From Gilliamella sp. wkB7 (GTDB lineage Bacteria > Pseudomonadota > Gammaproteobacteria > Enterobacterales > Orbaceae), in NCBI RefSeq assembly GCF_001693435.1, contig NZ_CM004509.1:2108001-2172000 (forward strand): a stretch of DNA of 64,000 nt, read 5' to 3'. Shown one piece after another: positions 1 through 9,964 of the stretch. Position 1 is the stretch's first letter; every line of letters begins with the position of its first letter. The notes under the pieces are model-generated. The model had not been told where the DNA came from. It ran no database searches and saw only the letters and a list, made by a program, of their open reading frames with translations. The position numbers and the translations under genes are program-made.

Positions 1-3000
1 CTGTGCCATTGAAGTTTAATGAGATTGGTTCTGATACTAAACCTTGATCACCATATTTTTTGGCAATATAGCCCGATAGACTAGTGCCCACAGAACGGTC
101 TGTGTTTTGAATATCAAAGTAGAAACTTTTACTTTGGCGCGCATCAACAAACTGTTGGGTTTGTGTGATGATCTCTTTATTAAGCACACCTTTATCAAAT
201 GGTTTATTATCTTCAATGCAGTAAACCGGTTTACCTTCATGTGGTGTAGCTGTTTCGAGCAGACTTGATAAATCCAGTTTTTGTTGTTTAGCGGTAATAC
301 CGTCCAGTTCTAAAAGAAGATCCGTCCGTCCGATTAAATCAACAATACGACTTACACCGAGCTCAGCCATAACTTCTCGGGTATTACGTGCAATAAAGCG
401 GAAATAATTCATGGCTTTTTCCGGTAAACCATGATAATGCTCACTCCGTAATTTTTCATCTTGGGTAGCAACACCTGTTGCACAATTATTAAGATGACAA
501 ATACGCAAGTATTTACAACCTAAGGCAACCATTGGTCCTGTACCAAAACCAAAGCTTTCTGCACCTAAAATAGCGGCTTTTACTATATCTGTACCAGTTT
601 TTAATCCACCATCAACTTGTAAACGTATTTTGTGACGTAATCCGTTTGCAACTAAAGATTGTTGGGTTTCAACAAGTCCCAGCTCCCATGGTGAACCCGC
701 ATATTTAACTGATGTTAATGGACTCGCTCCTGTTCCGCCGTCATAACCTGAAATAGTGATTAAATCGGCATAAGCTTTAGCCACACCAGTCGCAATGGTT
801 CCTACGCCTGGCTCTGAAACCAATTTAACTGAAATCATTGCATTTGGGTTAATCTGTTTTAAATCGAAAATTAGCTGAGCTAAATCCTCAATAGAGTAAA
901 TATCGTGATGAGGCGGTGGCGAAATTAGGGTTACGCCAGGGACTGAAAAACGTAATTTAGCAATATAAGGTGTGACTTTATCGCCCGGTAGTTGGCCTCC
1001 TTCACCTGGTTTAGCGCCTTGTGCCACTTTAATTTGAATGACATCTGCACTCATTAAATAACCCGGTGTTACCCCAAAACGACCTGATGCCACTTGTTTA
1101 ATACGAGAAACTTTAATGGTGTTATAGCGCGCAGGATCTTCACCTCCCTCACCAGAATTTGAATAACCCCCTAAAGTATTCATTGCTGTTGCAAGTGATT
1201 CATGCGCTTCTGGGCTAAGTGCGCCAATTGACATTGCTGCTGAGTCGAAACGTTTAAACAATGATTCTTCAGGTTCAACTTCATCAAGTGCAATAGCCCC
1301 ATTTTCAGGTGGATTAAGTTTTAATAAATCACGCAATGTAGAAACAGGTCGATTATTAACGATATCAGCATAACGTTTATAATCTTCATAGTTGCCATTA
1401 TTGACAGCCAGTTGTAATGATTGTACAACATCGGGATTATAAGCATGATATTCGCCACCATAAACAAATTTAAGTAATCCACCTTGATCTAATGGTTTAC
1501 GACGTAACCAAGCACTTTTGGATAAGTTAAATTGGTCTTGAGCAAAATCATCAAAATTAGCGCCACTGATACGACTAGTGACTCCTTGGAAGCAGAGATC
1601 AACCACATCTTTATGTAATCCGACTGCTTCAAATAGTTTTGAACATCGATAAGAGGCAACGGTTGAGATGCCCATTTTAGACATGATCTTATATAAACCT
1701 TTATTAATCCCATTACGATAATTCAAAATAGCTTCGCGGTAGGATTTATTAATAGTGCCATTATCAACCATTTTTGCTAAAGTTTCGTACGCTAAATAAG
1801 GATAAATGGCTGTAGCACCAAAACCGATGAGTACAGCAAATTGATGCGGGTCACGACAACTACCTGTTTCTACAATAATATTTGCATCACAACGTAAATT
1901 CTTTTCAACTAAGCGTTGCTGTACTGCACCTAACGCCATAGGTGCAGGAATAGGTAAGCGATCAGCTGCGATATTTTTATCTGATAGAATTAGTAATACT
2001 GTACCATTACGTACTTTTGCTTCAGCATCACCACATAACTGTTCAATTGCATCGCGCAAACTGCCGTCAATATCATAAGTCATATCAAGTTTTTCAGATT
2101 TATAGTAGCGAGACTCTAAGGCGATTAACTGCTCAAGATCTGAATGAACTAAAACCGGATATTTAAATGCCACACGATGTGCTTGTCCTTCTGCTTCAGC
2201 AAAAACATTCATTTCACGTCCAATGCTGGTAGAAAGTGACATTACGTGCGCTTCACGCAATGGATCGATTGGAGGATTGGTGACTTGGGCAAATTTTTGT
2301 CTGAAGTAATCATAAATAAGGCGTGGTCTGCTTGATAGTACCGCAAATGGCGTATCATCTCCCATCGAGCCTGTGGCTTCTTGACCGTTTTCACCTAAAA
2401 CTCGAATACATTGTTCGAGCTCTTCACTACTATAACCAAATTGCTTTTGATAGGTAGCAAGTAATACATCATCATAGGTGCGTGAACCAATATTTTCATC
2501 GGGTAAATCTTCAAGAGGAATAAGTCGTTTCACGTTTTTAGCCATCCATTCTTTATAAGGATGACGTTTTTGTAGATCGTTATCAGTTTCTGATGATTGT
2601 AAAATACGGCCTTCTTCAGTATCAATTACCATCAGTTCGCCTGGGCCAACGCGTCCTTTAGCGACAACTTCGTCAGGTTGATAATCCCAAATACCAATTT
2701 CTGATGCGCAGGTGATGAGCTTATCTGTGGTAATGACATAACGAGCAGGGCGCAAACCATTACGGTCTAAATTACAGGCTGCGTAACGTCCGTCAGACAT
2801 AACAATACCTGCTGGGCCATCCCATGGTTCCATATGCATTGAATTAAAATCAAAAAAGGCACGTAGGTCTTCGTTCATGTCAGGATTATTTTGCCATGCA
2901 GGTGGCACAAGTAGGCGCATAGCACGCACTATATCCATACCGCCCACTAAAAATAGTTCAAGCATATTATCTAATGAACTTGAATCCGAACCCGTAACAT

Positions 3001-3817
3001 TTACGAAAGGTGCGGCATCTTGTAGATCGGGTATCAATGGTGTTTTAAATTTATAAGAACGTGCTTTTGCCCATTGTCTATTACCTTCAATGGTATTAAT
3101 TTCACCATTATGGGCTAGATGTCTAAAAGGTTGGGCAAGCGGCCAACGAGGAACCGTATTGGTTGAAAATCGTTGATGGAATAAACAGATTGCTGTTTCC
3201 ATACGCAGATCCGCTAAATCTAAATAAAATCGCGGTAAATCTTTAGGCATGCAAAGGCCTTTATAGATATTTACCTGATTTGAAAAACTGCATACATAAA
3301 AAGTATCATCTTGTACTCGTTTTTCAATACGGCGACGCACCATATATAAACGACGCTCTAAATCAATTTTAGTCCATCCAGCAGGGGCATTGACAAAAAC
3401 TTGTTCAATTTGTGGTAGTGATGATAAGGCGATTTCGCCTAAAACACTTTTATCAATAGGTACTTCACGCCAACCTAAAATAGATAAAGTTTCATTAGCA
3501 AGTTCTTCTTCGACAATATCACGGCTAGCTTGAGCTTCTTTTTCGTCTTGACTTAAAAATAGCATACCAACAGCATAATTGGTAGCTAAACGCCAGCCAG
3601 CTTCTTGTGCAACTAGTCTAAAAAAACGATCAGGTTTTTGTAATAAAAGACCACAGCCATCACCAGTTTTACCGTCTGATAGTATGGCTCCTCGGTGTTG
3701 CATTCTGGCAAGCCCGTGTATTGCAGTACGCACCACTTTATGACTTGGTTGCCCTTCAATATGAGCTATTAAACCAAATCCGCAGTTATCTTTTTCATGA
3801 TGCTGGTTATATAACAT
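1..3817 (-). CDS. gltB: Glutamate synthase large subunit (GltB), C-terminus cut by window edge
   Basis: NADPH-dependent glutamate synthase alpha chain, which makes two glutamates from glutamine and 2-oxoglutarate with GltD. About 1272 codons are present. The ATG at 3817-3815 begins a protein whose Cys12, in a DNCGFG motif, is the expected class-II amidotransferase nucleophile once a short propeptide is removed. The central and FMN-binding synthase domains follow. A Cys-x5-Cys-x4-Cys cluster near positions 490-540 matches the 3Fe-4S ligands. The last roughly 200 residues (GXGXG domain), and any gltD, lie beyond position 1. A GAGG-like ribosome site precedes the ATG. The gene is divergent from the spermidine-synthase-like pair. 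Identification is firm; only the truncation by the window is missing information. Confidence 0.96.
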   Translation of the reverse strand, partial: MLYNQHHEKDNCGFGLIAHIEGQPSHKVVRTAIHGLARMQHRGAILSDGKTGDGCGLLLQKPDRFFRLVAQEAGWRLATNYAVGMLFLSQDEKEAQASRDIVEEELANETLSILGWREVPIDKSVLGEIALSSLPQIEQVFVNAPAGWTKIDLERRLYMVRRRIEKRVQDDTFYVCSFSNQVNIYKGLCMPKDLPRFYLDLADLRMETAICLFHQRFSTNTVPRWPLAQPFRHLAHNGEINTIEGNRQWAKARSYKFKTPLIPDLQDAAPFVNVTGSDSSSLDNMLELFLVGGMDIVRAMRLLVPPAWQNNPDMNEDLRAFFDFNSMHMEPWDGPAGIVMSDGRYAACNLDRNGLRPARYVITTDKLITCASEIGIWDYQPDEVVAKGRVGPGELMVIDTEEGRILQSSETDNDLQKRHPYKEWMAKNVKRLIPLEDLPDENIGSRTYDDVLLATYQKQFGYSSEELEQCIRVLGENGQEATGSMGDDTPFAVLSSRPRLIYDYFRQKFAQVTNPPIDPLREAHVMSLSTSIGREMNVFAEAEGQAHRVAFKYPVLVHSDLEQLIALESRYYKSEKLDMTYDIDGSLRDAIEQLCGDAEAKVRNGTVLLILSDKNIAADRLPIPAPMALGAVQQRLVEKNLRCDANIIVETGSCRDPHQFAVLIGFGATAIYPYLAYETLAKMVDNGTINKSYREAILNYRNGINKGLYKIMSKMGISTVASYRCSKLFEAVGLHKDVVDLCFQGVTSRISGANFDDFAQDQFNLSKSAWLRRKPLDQGGLLKFVYGGEYHAYNPDVVQSLQLAVNNGNYEDYKRYADIVNNRPVSTLRDLLKLNPPENGAIALDEVEPEESLFKRFDSAAMSIGALSPEAHESLATAMNTLGGYSNSGEGGEDPARYNTIKVSRIKQVASGRFGVTPGYLMSADVIQIKVAQGAKPGEGGQLPGDKVTPYIAKLRFSVPGVTLISPPPHHDIYSIEDLAQLIFDLKQINPNAMISVKLVSEPGVGTIATGVAKAYADLITISGYDGGTGASPLTSVKYAGSPWELGLVETQQSLVANGLRHKIRLQVDGGLKTGTDIVKAAILGAESFGFGTGPMVALGCKYLRICHLNNCATGVATQDEKLRSEHYHGLPEKAMNYFRFIARNTREVMAELGVSRIVDLIGRTDLLLELDGITAKQQKLDLSSLLETATPHEGKPVYCIEDNKPFDKGVLNKEIITQTQQFVDARQSKSFYFDIQNTDRSVGTSLSGYIAKKYGDQGLVSEPISLNFNGT

Positions 3818-4518
3818 ATCATTGCCTCTAATTCATCGCTTTTATAATTTAAGAAAAAATAGGCTTTAATCCCATAATGACTAAGAAATTAAAGAAAAAT
3901 AGTATTTTGGTCAAATAAATATTACTTATAAGTCAATCTTCTAATAACTTATATCAAAGTTATTAATGAAGCTAATAATTGTATTTATTATTATGATTTT
4001 TAATCATTTATAAATAAATTAATTTTTTTTATAGCTATATTCAATTTATTAAGTATAAATTCTTCTTCTTTCTTGTAGAAAAGTGTCAGGTTAAAGTTAC
4101 TTTTTTATTAATTTAAATATTAGTTACTTTTCTTAGAATCATTAATATGAATATTTTTTAAAAAATCATAATTAGAAAATCATTCTTAAATCTATATAGA
4201 TAATTATTATTTATCTTTATGATTTGTTGTATGTAACAAATCACTAAATTCACGAAAAAATTAGCAAATAAATGTATAAATTGATCAAATATAGACTTAG
4301 ATATACTTGATATTAGTGAGCTATTATTTGCTTTTAGTAGAGTAACGAGTTATGAAATATCTTTAATGTTTAAAAAATAAGCTTGCAATAATTATCAATT
4401 AATTGTTTAATTGTTTACTCAATCTTTACAGTTAGCAATTTAAATTTTAAGAATAGCAGTAGTTAGTAAGTCAATTTAATAAATAATATCTTTAATACTA
4501 AAGGAATGTTAAGAAAAA
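3818..4518. other. Intergenic region between divergent gltB and membrane-protein pair
   Basis: About 700 bases, very A+T-rich, with no convincing reading frame. It must contain the gltB promoter and the promoter of the downstream pair, but I could not assign a specific box. No sigma-54 motif (GG-N10-GC in TGGCA/TTGC context) was found here, unlike upstream of glnA. Confidence 0.5.
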
Positions 4519-6051
4519 ATGATGAAATACTTTGCTTGGTCTATTTCGCTTTTAGTCGGCCTTATGAGTTTAGGGCAAGAAATGTTATGGTTTAGAATAA
4601 TTAGTTTTATGTTAGGAGGCGCTCCTTTTGCTTTTGCACTTGTATTGTTTTTCTTTCTACTAGGTATTGCTTTTGGAGCGAGTAAAGGTAAGACAATTTG
4701 CACCCGTTATTCTAATCTATTTTTTGCTGGTGGAATGGTTTTAATTTGTGCAGGTTTTATTGATATAGCTATTCCATTTATTATTTTACAAATATCTCAA
4801 GATCACGTTATGGTGTTGCCTTTATGTGTCTGTATTATATTGATATTTTTTGTGGCAGCTTTAAAGGCAATATTATTCCCAATTGTACACCATTTAGGTA
4901 CGAATATTGCAAATGGTAAAGTAGGAGCATCTGTTTCGAAAGTCTATTTCTTTAATATTATTGGTTCGACGCTTGGTAGTTTATTAATTGGTGGTATTCT
5001 TCTTGATTATGTCTCTATTTCATCAATGTTTATTTTAATAGGTATCGTCTGTATTTTAATAGGTAGTTTGATGATAATAAAAAAATCAGTAAGTTCTATG
5101 ATTACTGTTGTTATGCTTGGTTGCGGTTGCTTTTATTTAGTAGATAAACACACTGATTATATTTTCAAAAATGTATTTGGAAAAGAAGAAATATCTGTGA
5201 ATACTTATGTTGAAAATCGCTACGGTATAATTCATATTGTCAACAATGATAAAGAAGGTATAAAAAATATTGTATTAGGTAATAATATGTATGATGGCAT
5301 GATAAATATAGATCCAGATAATGATATAAATGACCTAAACCGACTTTATTTATTAGCTGCAGTTCACCCAAATCCTAAAAAAGTACTCGTTATAGGTGTT
5401 AGCGCGGGTGCTTGGACTCGTGCTTTATCAAGTTTTCCAACTTTAGAAACGATAGATGCTATTGAAATCAATAAAGGCTATATAGATATAATTAAACAAT
5501 ATCCTGTTGTTTCACCAATATTGAATGATCCTAAAATTAATATCCATATTGATGATGGTCGACGCTGGTTAAAACGAAATAGTAGTAAAAAGTATGATTT
5601 GATCATTATGAATACTACTTATCATTGGCGTTCAGGAACAACAAATTTATTATCCCAAGAGATGATGAAAATCGCGGAAAATTCATTAAATCCTGATGGT
5701 ATTCTGGCATTTAATAGTACCCGTTCACCTGATACATTGAAAACAGCACAATCTGTCTTTAAATATGCTTATTGGGGTAAACTTGGCTTTATTTATGCTT
5801 CTGATTCGATGATTAAAATCGATGAAGTGGTAGCAAAGGATCGTCTTGATAAGTTAATTTTAGACGGTAAACCTTTGTTTAATGAAGAATCCAAACAGCG
5901 TGAGAACGGAGCATACAAAAAAACTTTATCGACACAACTATTAACGTTAGATGAGTTTGAAAAGCTTCAAAATTTGGGACGAGATCTGGAAATCATTACT
6001 GATAGCAATATGATAACAGAATATAAATATGGACTTTTGGGAAAAAAATAA
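4519..6051 (+). CDS. Membrane-anchored spermidine-synthase-like protein
   Basis: A 510-residue two-part protein. Residues 1 to about 205 contain roughly six hydrophobic helices, and residues about 220-470 form a Rossmann fold of the spermine/spermidine synthase family. Visible motifs are a glycine loop (VIGVSAG, 291-297), an acidic nucleotide-binding residue (EIN, 316-318) and DDGRRW (345-350). In SpeE the next strand ends in a catalytic Asp (SDCTDP type); here the equivalent stretch reads YDLIIMNTT, so Asn365 sits where that Asp is expected and the essential acid may be lost. An aminopropyltransferase activity is therefore doubtful. The start is at the first of two ATGs, with an AAGGAA element 13 bases upstream. 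The following gene is 10 bases downstream. Confidence 0.75.
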   Translation: MMKYFAWSISLLVGLMSLGQEMLWFRIISFMLGGAPFAFALVLFFFLLGIAFGASKGKTICTRYSNLFFAGGMVLICAGFIDIAIPFIILQISQDHVMVLPLCVCIILIFFVAALKAILFPIVHHLGTNIANGKVGASVSKVYFFNIIGSTLGSLLIGGILLDYVSISSMFILIGIVCILIGSLMIIKKSVSSMITVVMLGCGCFYLVDKHTDYIFKNVFGKEEISVNTYVENRYGIIHIVNNDKEGIKNIVLGNNMYDGMINIDPDNDINDLNRLYLLAAVHPNPKKVLVIGVSAGAWTRALSSFPTLETIDAIEINKGYIDIIKQYPVVSPILNDPKINIHIDDGRRWLKRNSSKKYDLIIMNTTYHWRSGTTNLLSQEMMKIAENSLNPDGILAFNSTRSPDTLKTAQSVFKYAYWGKLGFIYASDSMIKIDEVVAKDRLDKLILDGKPLFNEESKQRENGAYKKTLSTQLLTLDEFEKLQNLGRDLEIITDSNMITEYKYGLLGKK

Positions 6052-6061
6052 GGAAAACTTT

Positions 6062-6673
6062 ATGTTAAGCAAAAAACAATTATTTCTATTAAGTACTTTA
6101 TTTTTTATTTCTGGAATGAGTGGTTTAACTTATCAAGTTGCTTGGCAACGAGCTCTTTATTCAGCTTTTGGTTCTGATGTAGAATCTGTAGCAATTATTG
6201 TATCAGCATTTATGTTGGGATTAGGTTTTGGAGCCCTTGGAGGGGGTAAAATTGTTGATAAATATCCAAATAAATCACTACAGTTTTTTTGTTTTAGTGA
6301 ATTGGGAATTGGTTTATTTGGGGTAATTAGTTACCAACTTATTTTATTTACCGGTGATATTTTTGTTGTTTACAATATAATTATTATTGCAATTGTTAAT
6401 TTCTTATTGGTGCTCATTCCTGCACTTTTGATGGGAGCTACACTTCCAATTTTAATTACTTATATTGCACAATTCTGGAAAAATATTGGTCAAACAACTG
6501 GACACCTTTATGCTATCAATACCTTTGGTGCTGCAATTGGAGCAGCTTTAACAGGATTCATTTTATTTAACTATTTTAATCTTCATATGGTAACGATATT
6601 TGCAGCTTTAGGTAATTTTATTGTTGCTACACTTGCTTATCTATTTTTTAATAAATCACAAATAAAAAATTAG
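6062..6673 (+). CDS. Membrane module of spermidine-synthase family, without the enzyme domain
   Basis: About 203 residues, hydrophobic throughout, with around six membrane segments. The opening (SGMSGLTYQVAW, then FMLGLGFGALGGG) is the signature of the N-terminal membrane half of fused spermidine synthases, but the protein stops before any Rossmann domain. I chose the ATG at 6062, preceded by AAGGAAAAC, rather than the ATG at 6029 that overlaps the upstream gene by 23 bases. It sits in one operon with the previous gene, which has its own version of the same module. The two may form a heteromeric membrane complex, or this may be a remnant of a longer fused gene. Function unknown. Confidence 0.7.
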   Translation: MLSKKQLFLLSTLFFISGMSGLTYQVAWQRALYSAFGSDVESVAIIVSAFMLGLGFGALGGGKIVDKYPNKSLQFFCFSELGIGLFGVISYQLILFTGDIFVVYNIIIIAIVNFLLVLIPALLMGATLPILITYIAQFWKNIGQTTGHLYAINTFGAAIGAALTGFILFNYFNLHMVTIFAALGNFIVATLAYLFFNKSQIKN

Positions 6674-7074
6674 TTGATAGAAAATTACATTTTATAAATA
6701 TATTTGCATAATAAATCAGTGATAATTGTCGCTGATTTATTAACATATTAAAATATTTTTACAAATTTAGTGAGATACAATATTCCTTAATCCAAGTACT
6801 TTTAATATCAAGTTTGTCTAGATAATAATTTTTATACTAACAAATCATATTACGAGTTTCATCTTAGAGAAATTAATAATACTTTACGTCAGAAAAGAAA
6901 TACAATTTTTGATTTGTATTTTATGATAATAAAAATAAAGTAATCTATTAAGAAAAATTTAATAATACAATTTAATTGTGTAAAATAATTCAAGTTATAT
7001 ATAAGTTTCAGTATAAATTTATCAACTAGAAACCATAATGTTATAATTTGTTTTTAATTATTGATATTAGTATT
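6674..7074. other. Intergenic region, A+T-rich, with one hairpin
   Basis: Apart from the inverted repeat at 6709-6742, this stretch shows no coding potential. The promoter of yhiN should lie in the 3' half, but no box stands out. Confidence 0.45.
6709..6742 (+). terminator. Hairpin downstream of the spermidine-synthase-like pair
   Basis: A perfect 11-base inverted repeat (TAATAAATCAG at 6709-6719 and its complement at 6732-6742) with a 12-base loop, 36 bases after the stop codon. There is no long T run, so it may be a weak terminator or an mRNA 3' end stabiliser. Confidence 0.45.
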
Positions 7075-8256
7075 ATGCAAACGAAAATTACAATTGTAGG
7101 TGCTGGAGCAGCAGGGCTGTTTTGTGCGGGATTATTAGGACAAAGAGGCTATGATGTCACTATAATTGATAATGGTAAAAAAATTGGCCGTAAAATATTA
7201 ATGTCTGGTGGTGGTAAATGTAATTTTACTAATCTCGCTGTTGAAGCAAGTAATTATATTTCTCAAAATCCACATTTTTGTAAATCTGCTTTAAAACGAT
7301 TCTCCCAATGGGATTTTATTCAATTAGTTAATGAATATAAGATTGCTTATCATGAAAAAGATCATGGTCAGTTATTTTGTGATAATTCAGCTCAAGATAT
7401 TGTCGATATGCTTGCACAAGAGTGTCAAAAAGGACAAGTTAAGTTTATGCTAAAAACACAATTAGAAGAAGTTGAGTCTGTAGATAAAGGATTTAAGTTA
7501 TATACTTCACAAGGTTGTATTGAAACCGAACAGTTAATTGTGGCAACGGGCGGACAGTCGATGCCAGCTCTTGGCATGACCTCTATCGGATACAAAATAG
7601 CTGAAAAATTAGCTATTCCTGTTGTACCAGTAAAAGCGGGACTGGTACCATTTACGTTACATAAACCGTTGTTAGAAGTATTATCCACTTTATCAGGAAT
7701 TGCTGTACCGGTTGAAGTATCTAATAAACGAATCCGTTTTAAAGAAAACTTATTATTCACCCATCGTGGATTATCAGGACCAGCAATTTTACAAATTTCT
7801 AGTTATTGGCAAGCAGGGGAGCCAATCATTATTAACTTACTACCAGATAGGTCATTTGAATCAACATTTAAACCATTACTTGAACAAAATCGTAATCAAA
7901 CCCTAAAAAATTGTTTATCACAGATTTTACCGAAAAGGTTGATTGAGACATTAATACAATTGAATTTGATAACTGACATAACGGTTAGGCAACTTAACCC
8001 TAAGCAGCAACAAGACCTTTATAATACATTGACTCAATGGTGTATAACGCCAAATGGTACGGAAGGATATCGAACGGCTGAAGTGACATTAGGGGGAGTC
8101 AGTACTGATGCGTTATCTTCAAAAACGATGGCGGTTAAATCACAACCGAATCTCTATTTTATTGGTGAAGTTGTTGATGTGGCTGGTTGGTTAGGCGGTT
8201 ATAATTTTCAATGGGCCTGGAGCAGTGCATTTGCCTGCGCACAAGCCTTTGATTAA
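7075..8256 (+). CDS. yhiN: FAD/NAD(P)-binding oxidoreductase, YhiN/HI0933 family
   Basis: A flavoprotein of the BaiN/YhiN/HI0933 family, reductase substrate unknown. The ATG at 7075 places the dinucleotide-binding GAGAAG loop at residues 9-14; a longer version from a TTG at 7048 would add nine residues with no support. Further family marks are GRKILMSGGGKCNFTNL near the N-terminus, ENLLFTHRGLSGPAILQ in the middle, and GWLGGYNFQWAWSSA at the C-terminus, which closes the FAD site. Length (393 aa) and sequence follow E. coli YhiN closely end to end. It is monocistronic and convergent with the regulator gene, whose stop lies 6 bases away. Confidence 0.92.
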   Translation: MQTKITIVGAGAAGLFCAGLLGQRGYDVTIIDNGKKIGRKILMSGGGKCNFTNLAVEASNYISQNPHFCKSALKRFSQWDFIQLVNEYKIAYHEKDHGQLFCDNSAQDIVDMLAQECQKGQVKFMLKTQLEEVESVDKGFKLYTSQGCIETEQLIVATGGQSMPALGMTSIGYKIAEKLAIPVVPVKAGLVPFTLHKPLLEVLSTLSGIAVPVEVSNKRIRFKENLLFTHRGLSGPAILQISSYWQAGEPIIINLLPDRSFESTFKPLLEQNRNQTLKNCLSQILPKRLIETLIQLNLITDITVRQLNPKQQQDLYNTLTQWCITPNGTEGYRTAEVTLGGVSTDALSSKTMAVKSQPNLYFIGEVVDVAGWLGGYNFQWAWSSAFACAQAFD

Positions 8257-8262
8257 GATAGA

Positions 8263-9699
8263 CTAGTTATCTATTACTCCCATTTGAATATGGTATTTTT
8301 TTACCTTATATTGTAATGTAGTCCGTGAAATATTTAATAGTTTTGCAGCAGCAATAATTTTACCGTTTGCTTGATTTAATGCATCAATAATAAGTTGTTT
8401 TTCATAATTTTCAACTTGTTCGGTTAAATTGTTATTGCTTGCAACTATGCTTGTACTTGGTTTTTCAAATTTAGTTTCAGATTGATTTTCTGGGTAAGGG
8501 CTGTGAATGTCAAATAGTTCGTCGTCAAGGATAATTTGTTGCAATTCTCCTGGTTCATTTTGTAAGACTATACTACGTACGATTGCATTTTCAAGCATTC
8601 TTACATTTCCCGGCCAAGGAGCAGACATAAGTTGTTGTAATGCGTGTTCGCTAATACCTGTTATCACAACATTTACATCTGTTTTATGTTTATCAATAAA
8701 GTATCGAGCTAATACAGGAATATCTTCTTTCCTTTCCCGAAGTGCTGGTAGTTTAATTAATCCCACATTTAATCGATAAAACAGGTCACTTCGCATTTTC
8801 CCCGTTTTTAATAACTCTGCTGGCGATTCATTCATGGCGGCAACAATTCTTACATCGGCATGTTGCTCTTTATTGCCACCTAATGGCCAGTAAGTCTTTT
8901 CTTGTAAAAATCTAAGTAATTTGCTTTGCATATCAAGTGGCATAGCATTAAGTTCGTCAAGAAATAGTGTGCCCCCATTAGCCAGTTCTAAATAGCCAGG
9001 ATGATTTTCAGCACCAGTAAATGCACCTTTGACTGTCCCAAATAAGGTACTTTCAATCAATGTGGTTGGTAAAGCACTACAATTTAACGAAATAAACGCA
9101 CTATTACGGCGATGGCTTGTTTGATGTATTAAATGTGCAAAAAGCTCTTTACCTGTTCCCGTTTCACCAACAATTAAAACTGGCACATCATTCGCCCCTA
9201 AAATATTTGTTTGATCAATAACTTTTTGCATTTTCTGTGATACAAAAACAATTTCAGGTAATGGTTGGTCTTTATTTTGGTATAACTTACTATTAAGTTT
9301 GAATACTTGATCTTGTAATTGTCTAACAGTTGATAAATTTCGTCCTATTTCGATCGCACCAATAATCTCTTTATGCTTGTTATAAAGCGGTACGGTGGTA
9401 TGCATATAATCAACAAGTTTACCTACATGATTATAGTAGCTTTGATAATTATCCTGATATTCCTTACCTTGTTGTAAAGCTTGTAACATGGTACTATCTT
9501 CTTTCCTTAAATTAGGATAAACTTTAAGCATTGGTTTACCAATGGCTTGTTCCATAGGGTAACCATCAAGTTCTGCACTTTCCCGATTATAATAAATGTA
9601 TTTACCTTCTTTATCGATAATAGCCATTGGCTGATGGATTAAATCAAAAAAATGTTTGAATATTTCTAATGATTGTAATAATTCAGGATCGATTGTCAT
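8263..9699 (-). CDS. PAS-domain sigma-54 enhancer-binding regulator
   Basis: A 478-residue bacterial enhancer-binding protein. A PAS sensor domain covers about residues 12-120. The AAA+ domain carries Walker A GETGTGKE (178-185), the sigma-54 contact loop GAFTGA (225-230) and Walker B FLDELN (246-251). A Fis-type helix-turn-helix closes the protein (about 430-470). There is no receiver domain, so activity is probably set by a ligand bound to the PAS domain, as in the RocR group. It is divergent from a decarboxylase operon that carries a textbook sigma-54 promoter and two palindromes, so it is almost certainly that operon's activator. From memory, a similar regulator sits next to the Salmonella D-ornithine/D-lysine decarboxylase (DokD) genes. 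Confidence 0.9.
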   Translation of the reverse strand: MTIDPELLQSLEIFKHFFDLIHQPMAIIDKEGKYIYYNRESAELDGYPMEQAIGKPMLKVYPNLRKEDSTMLQALQQGKEYQDNYQSYYNHVGKLVDYMHTTVPLYNKHKEIIGAIEIGRNLSTVRQLQDQVFKLNSKLYQNKDQPLPEIVFVSQKMQKVIDQTNILGANDVPVLIVGETGTGKELFAHLIHQTSHRRNSAFISLNCSALPTTLIESTLFGTVKGAFTGAENHPGYLELANGGTLFLDELNAMPLDMQSKLLRFLQEKTYWPLGGNKEQHADVRIVAAMNESPAELLKTGKMRSDLFYRLNVGLIKLPALRERKEDIPVLARYFIDKHKTDVNVVITGISEHALQQLMSAPWPGNVRMLENAIVRSIVLQNEPGELQQIILDDELFDIHSPYPENQSETKFEKPSTSIVASNNNLTEQVENYEKQLIIDALNQANGKIIAAAKLLNISRTTLQYKVKKYHIQMGVIDN

Positions 9700-9780
9700 G
9701 ATATTAGTACCTTTTTAATTTAGCTTATTAGCTAAGTTTAGCTTACGTTAATTTAAATACCTTTCAACCATTAATAAATT

Positions 9781-9800
9781 TATGACAAATTTTTGTCATA
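9781..9800. promoter_or_regulatory. Palindrome 1, likely upstream activator site
   Basis: TATGACAAAT followed by TTTTGTCATA, a near-perfect 20-base dyad about 80 bases upstream of the -24 element. Position and symmetry fit a binding site for the divergent enhancer-binding protein. The proposed binder is an inference. Confidence 0.6.
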
Positions 9801-9812
9801 AAAACAGATTTT

Positions 9813-9835
9813 AAACAATATGACCAATATTGTTT
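9813..9835. promoter_or_regulatory. Palindrome 2, likely upstream activator site
   Basis: Perfect 9-base inverted repeat AAACAATAT / ATATTGTTT around GACCA, about 45 bases upstream of the -24 box. Its sequence differs from palindrome 1, so the two may bind different proteins (for example the activator and a second regulator or IHF). Confidence 0.55.
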
Positions 9836-9880
9836 TTGTAATGATTTTTATAATAAATTGATTTTTAATAATTTATAAGT

Positions 9881-9897
9881 TGGCATGCTGATTGCAT
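9881..9897 (+). promoter_or_regulatory. Sigma-54 promoter of the decarboxylase operon
   Basis: TGGCATGCTGATTGCAT, with GG at 9882-9883 and GC at 9894-9895, separated by exactly ten bases. This matches the -24/-12 consensus TGGCAC-N5-TTGCA almost fully. It lies 68 bases upstream of the decarboxylase ATG. Confidence 0.88.
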
Positions 9898-9964
9898 TGC
9901 AAGTGAAAAGCCATTTTGCTTGTTTTCTTGTGTACTTTTTATGTACTAATTAACTGGAGGTCTT

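Noticed and set aside
7425..7760. Open frame of about 111 codons on the minus strand
   Set aside because: Antisense to the conserved yhiN reading frame; composition is not protein-like.
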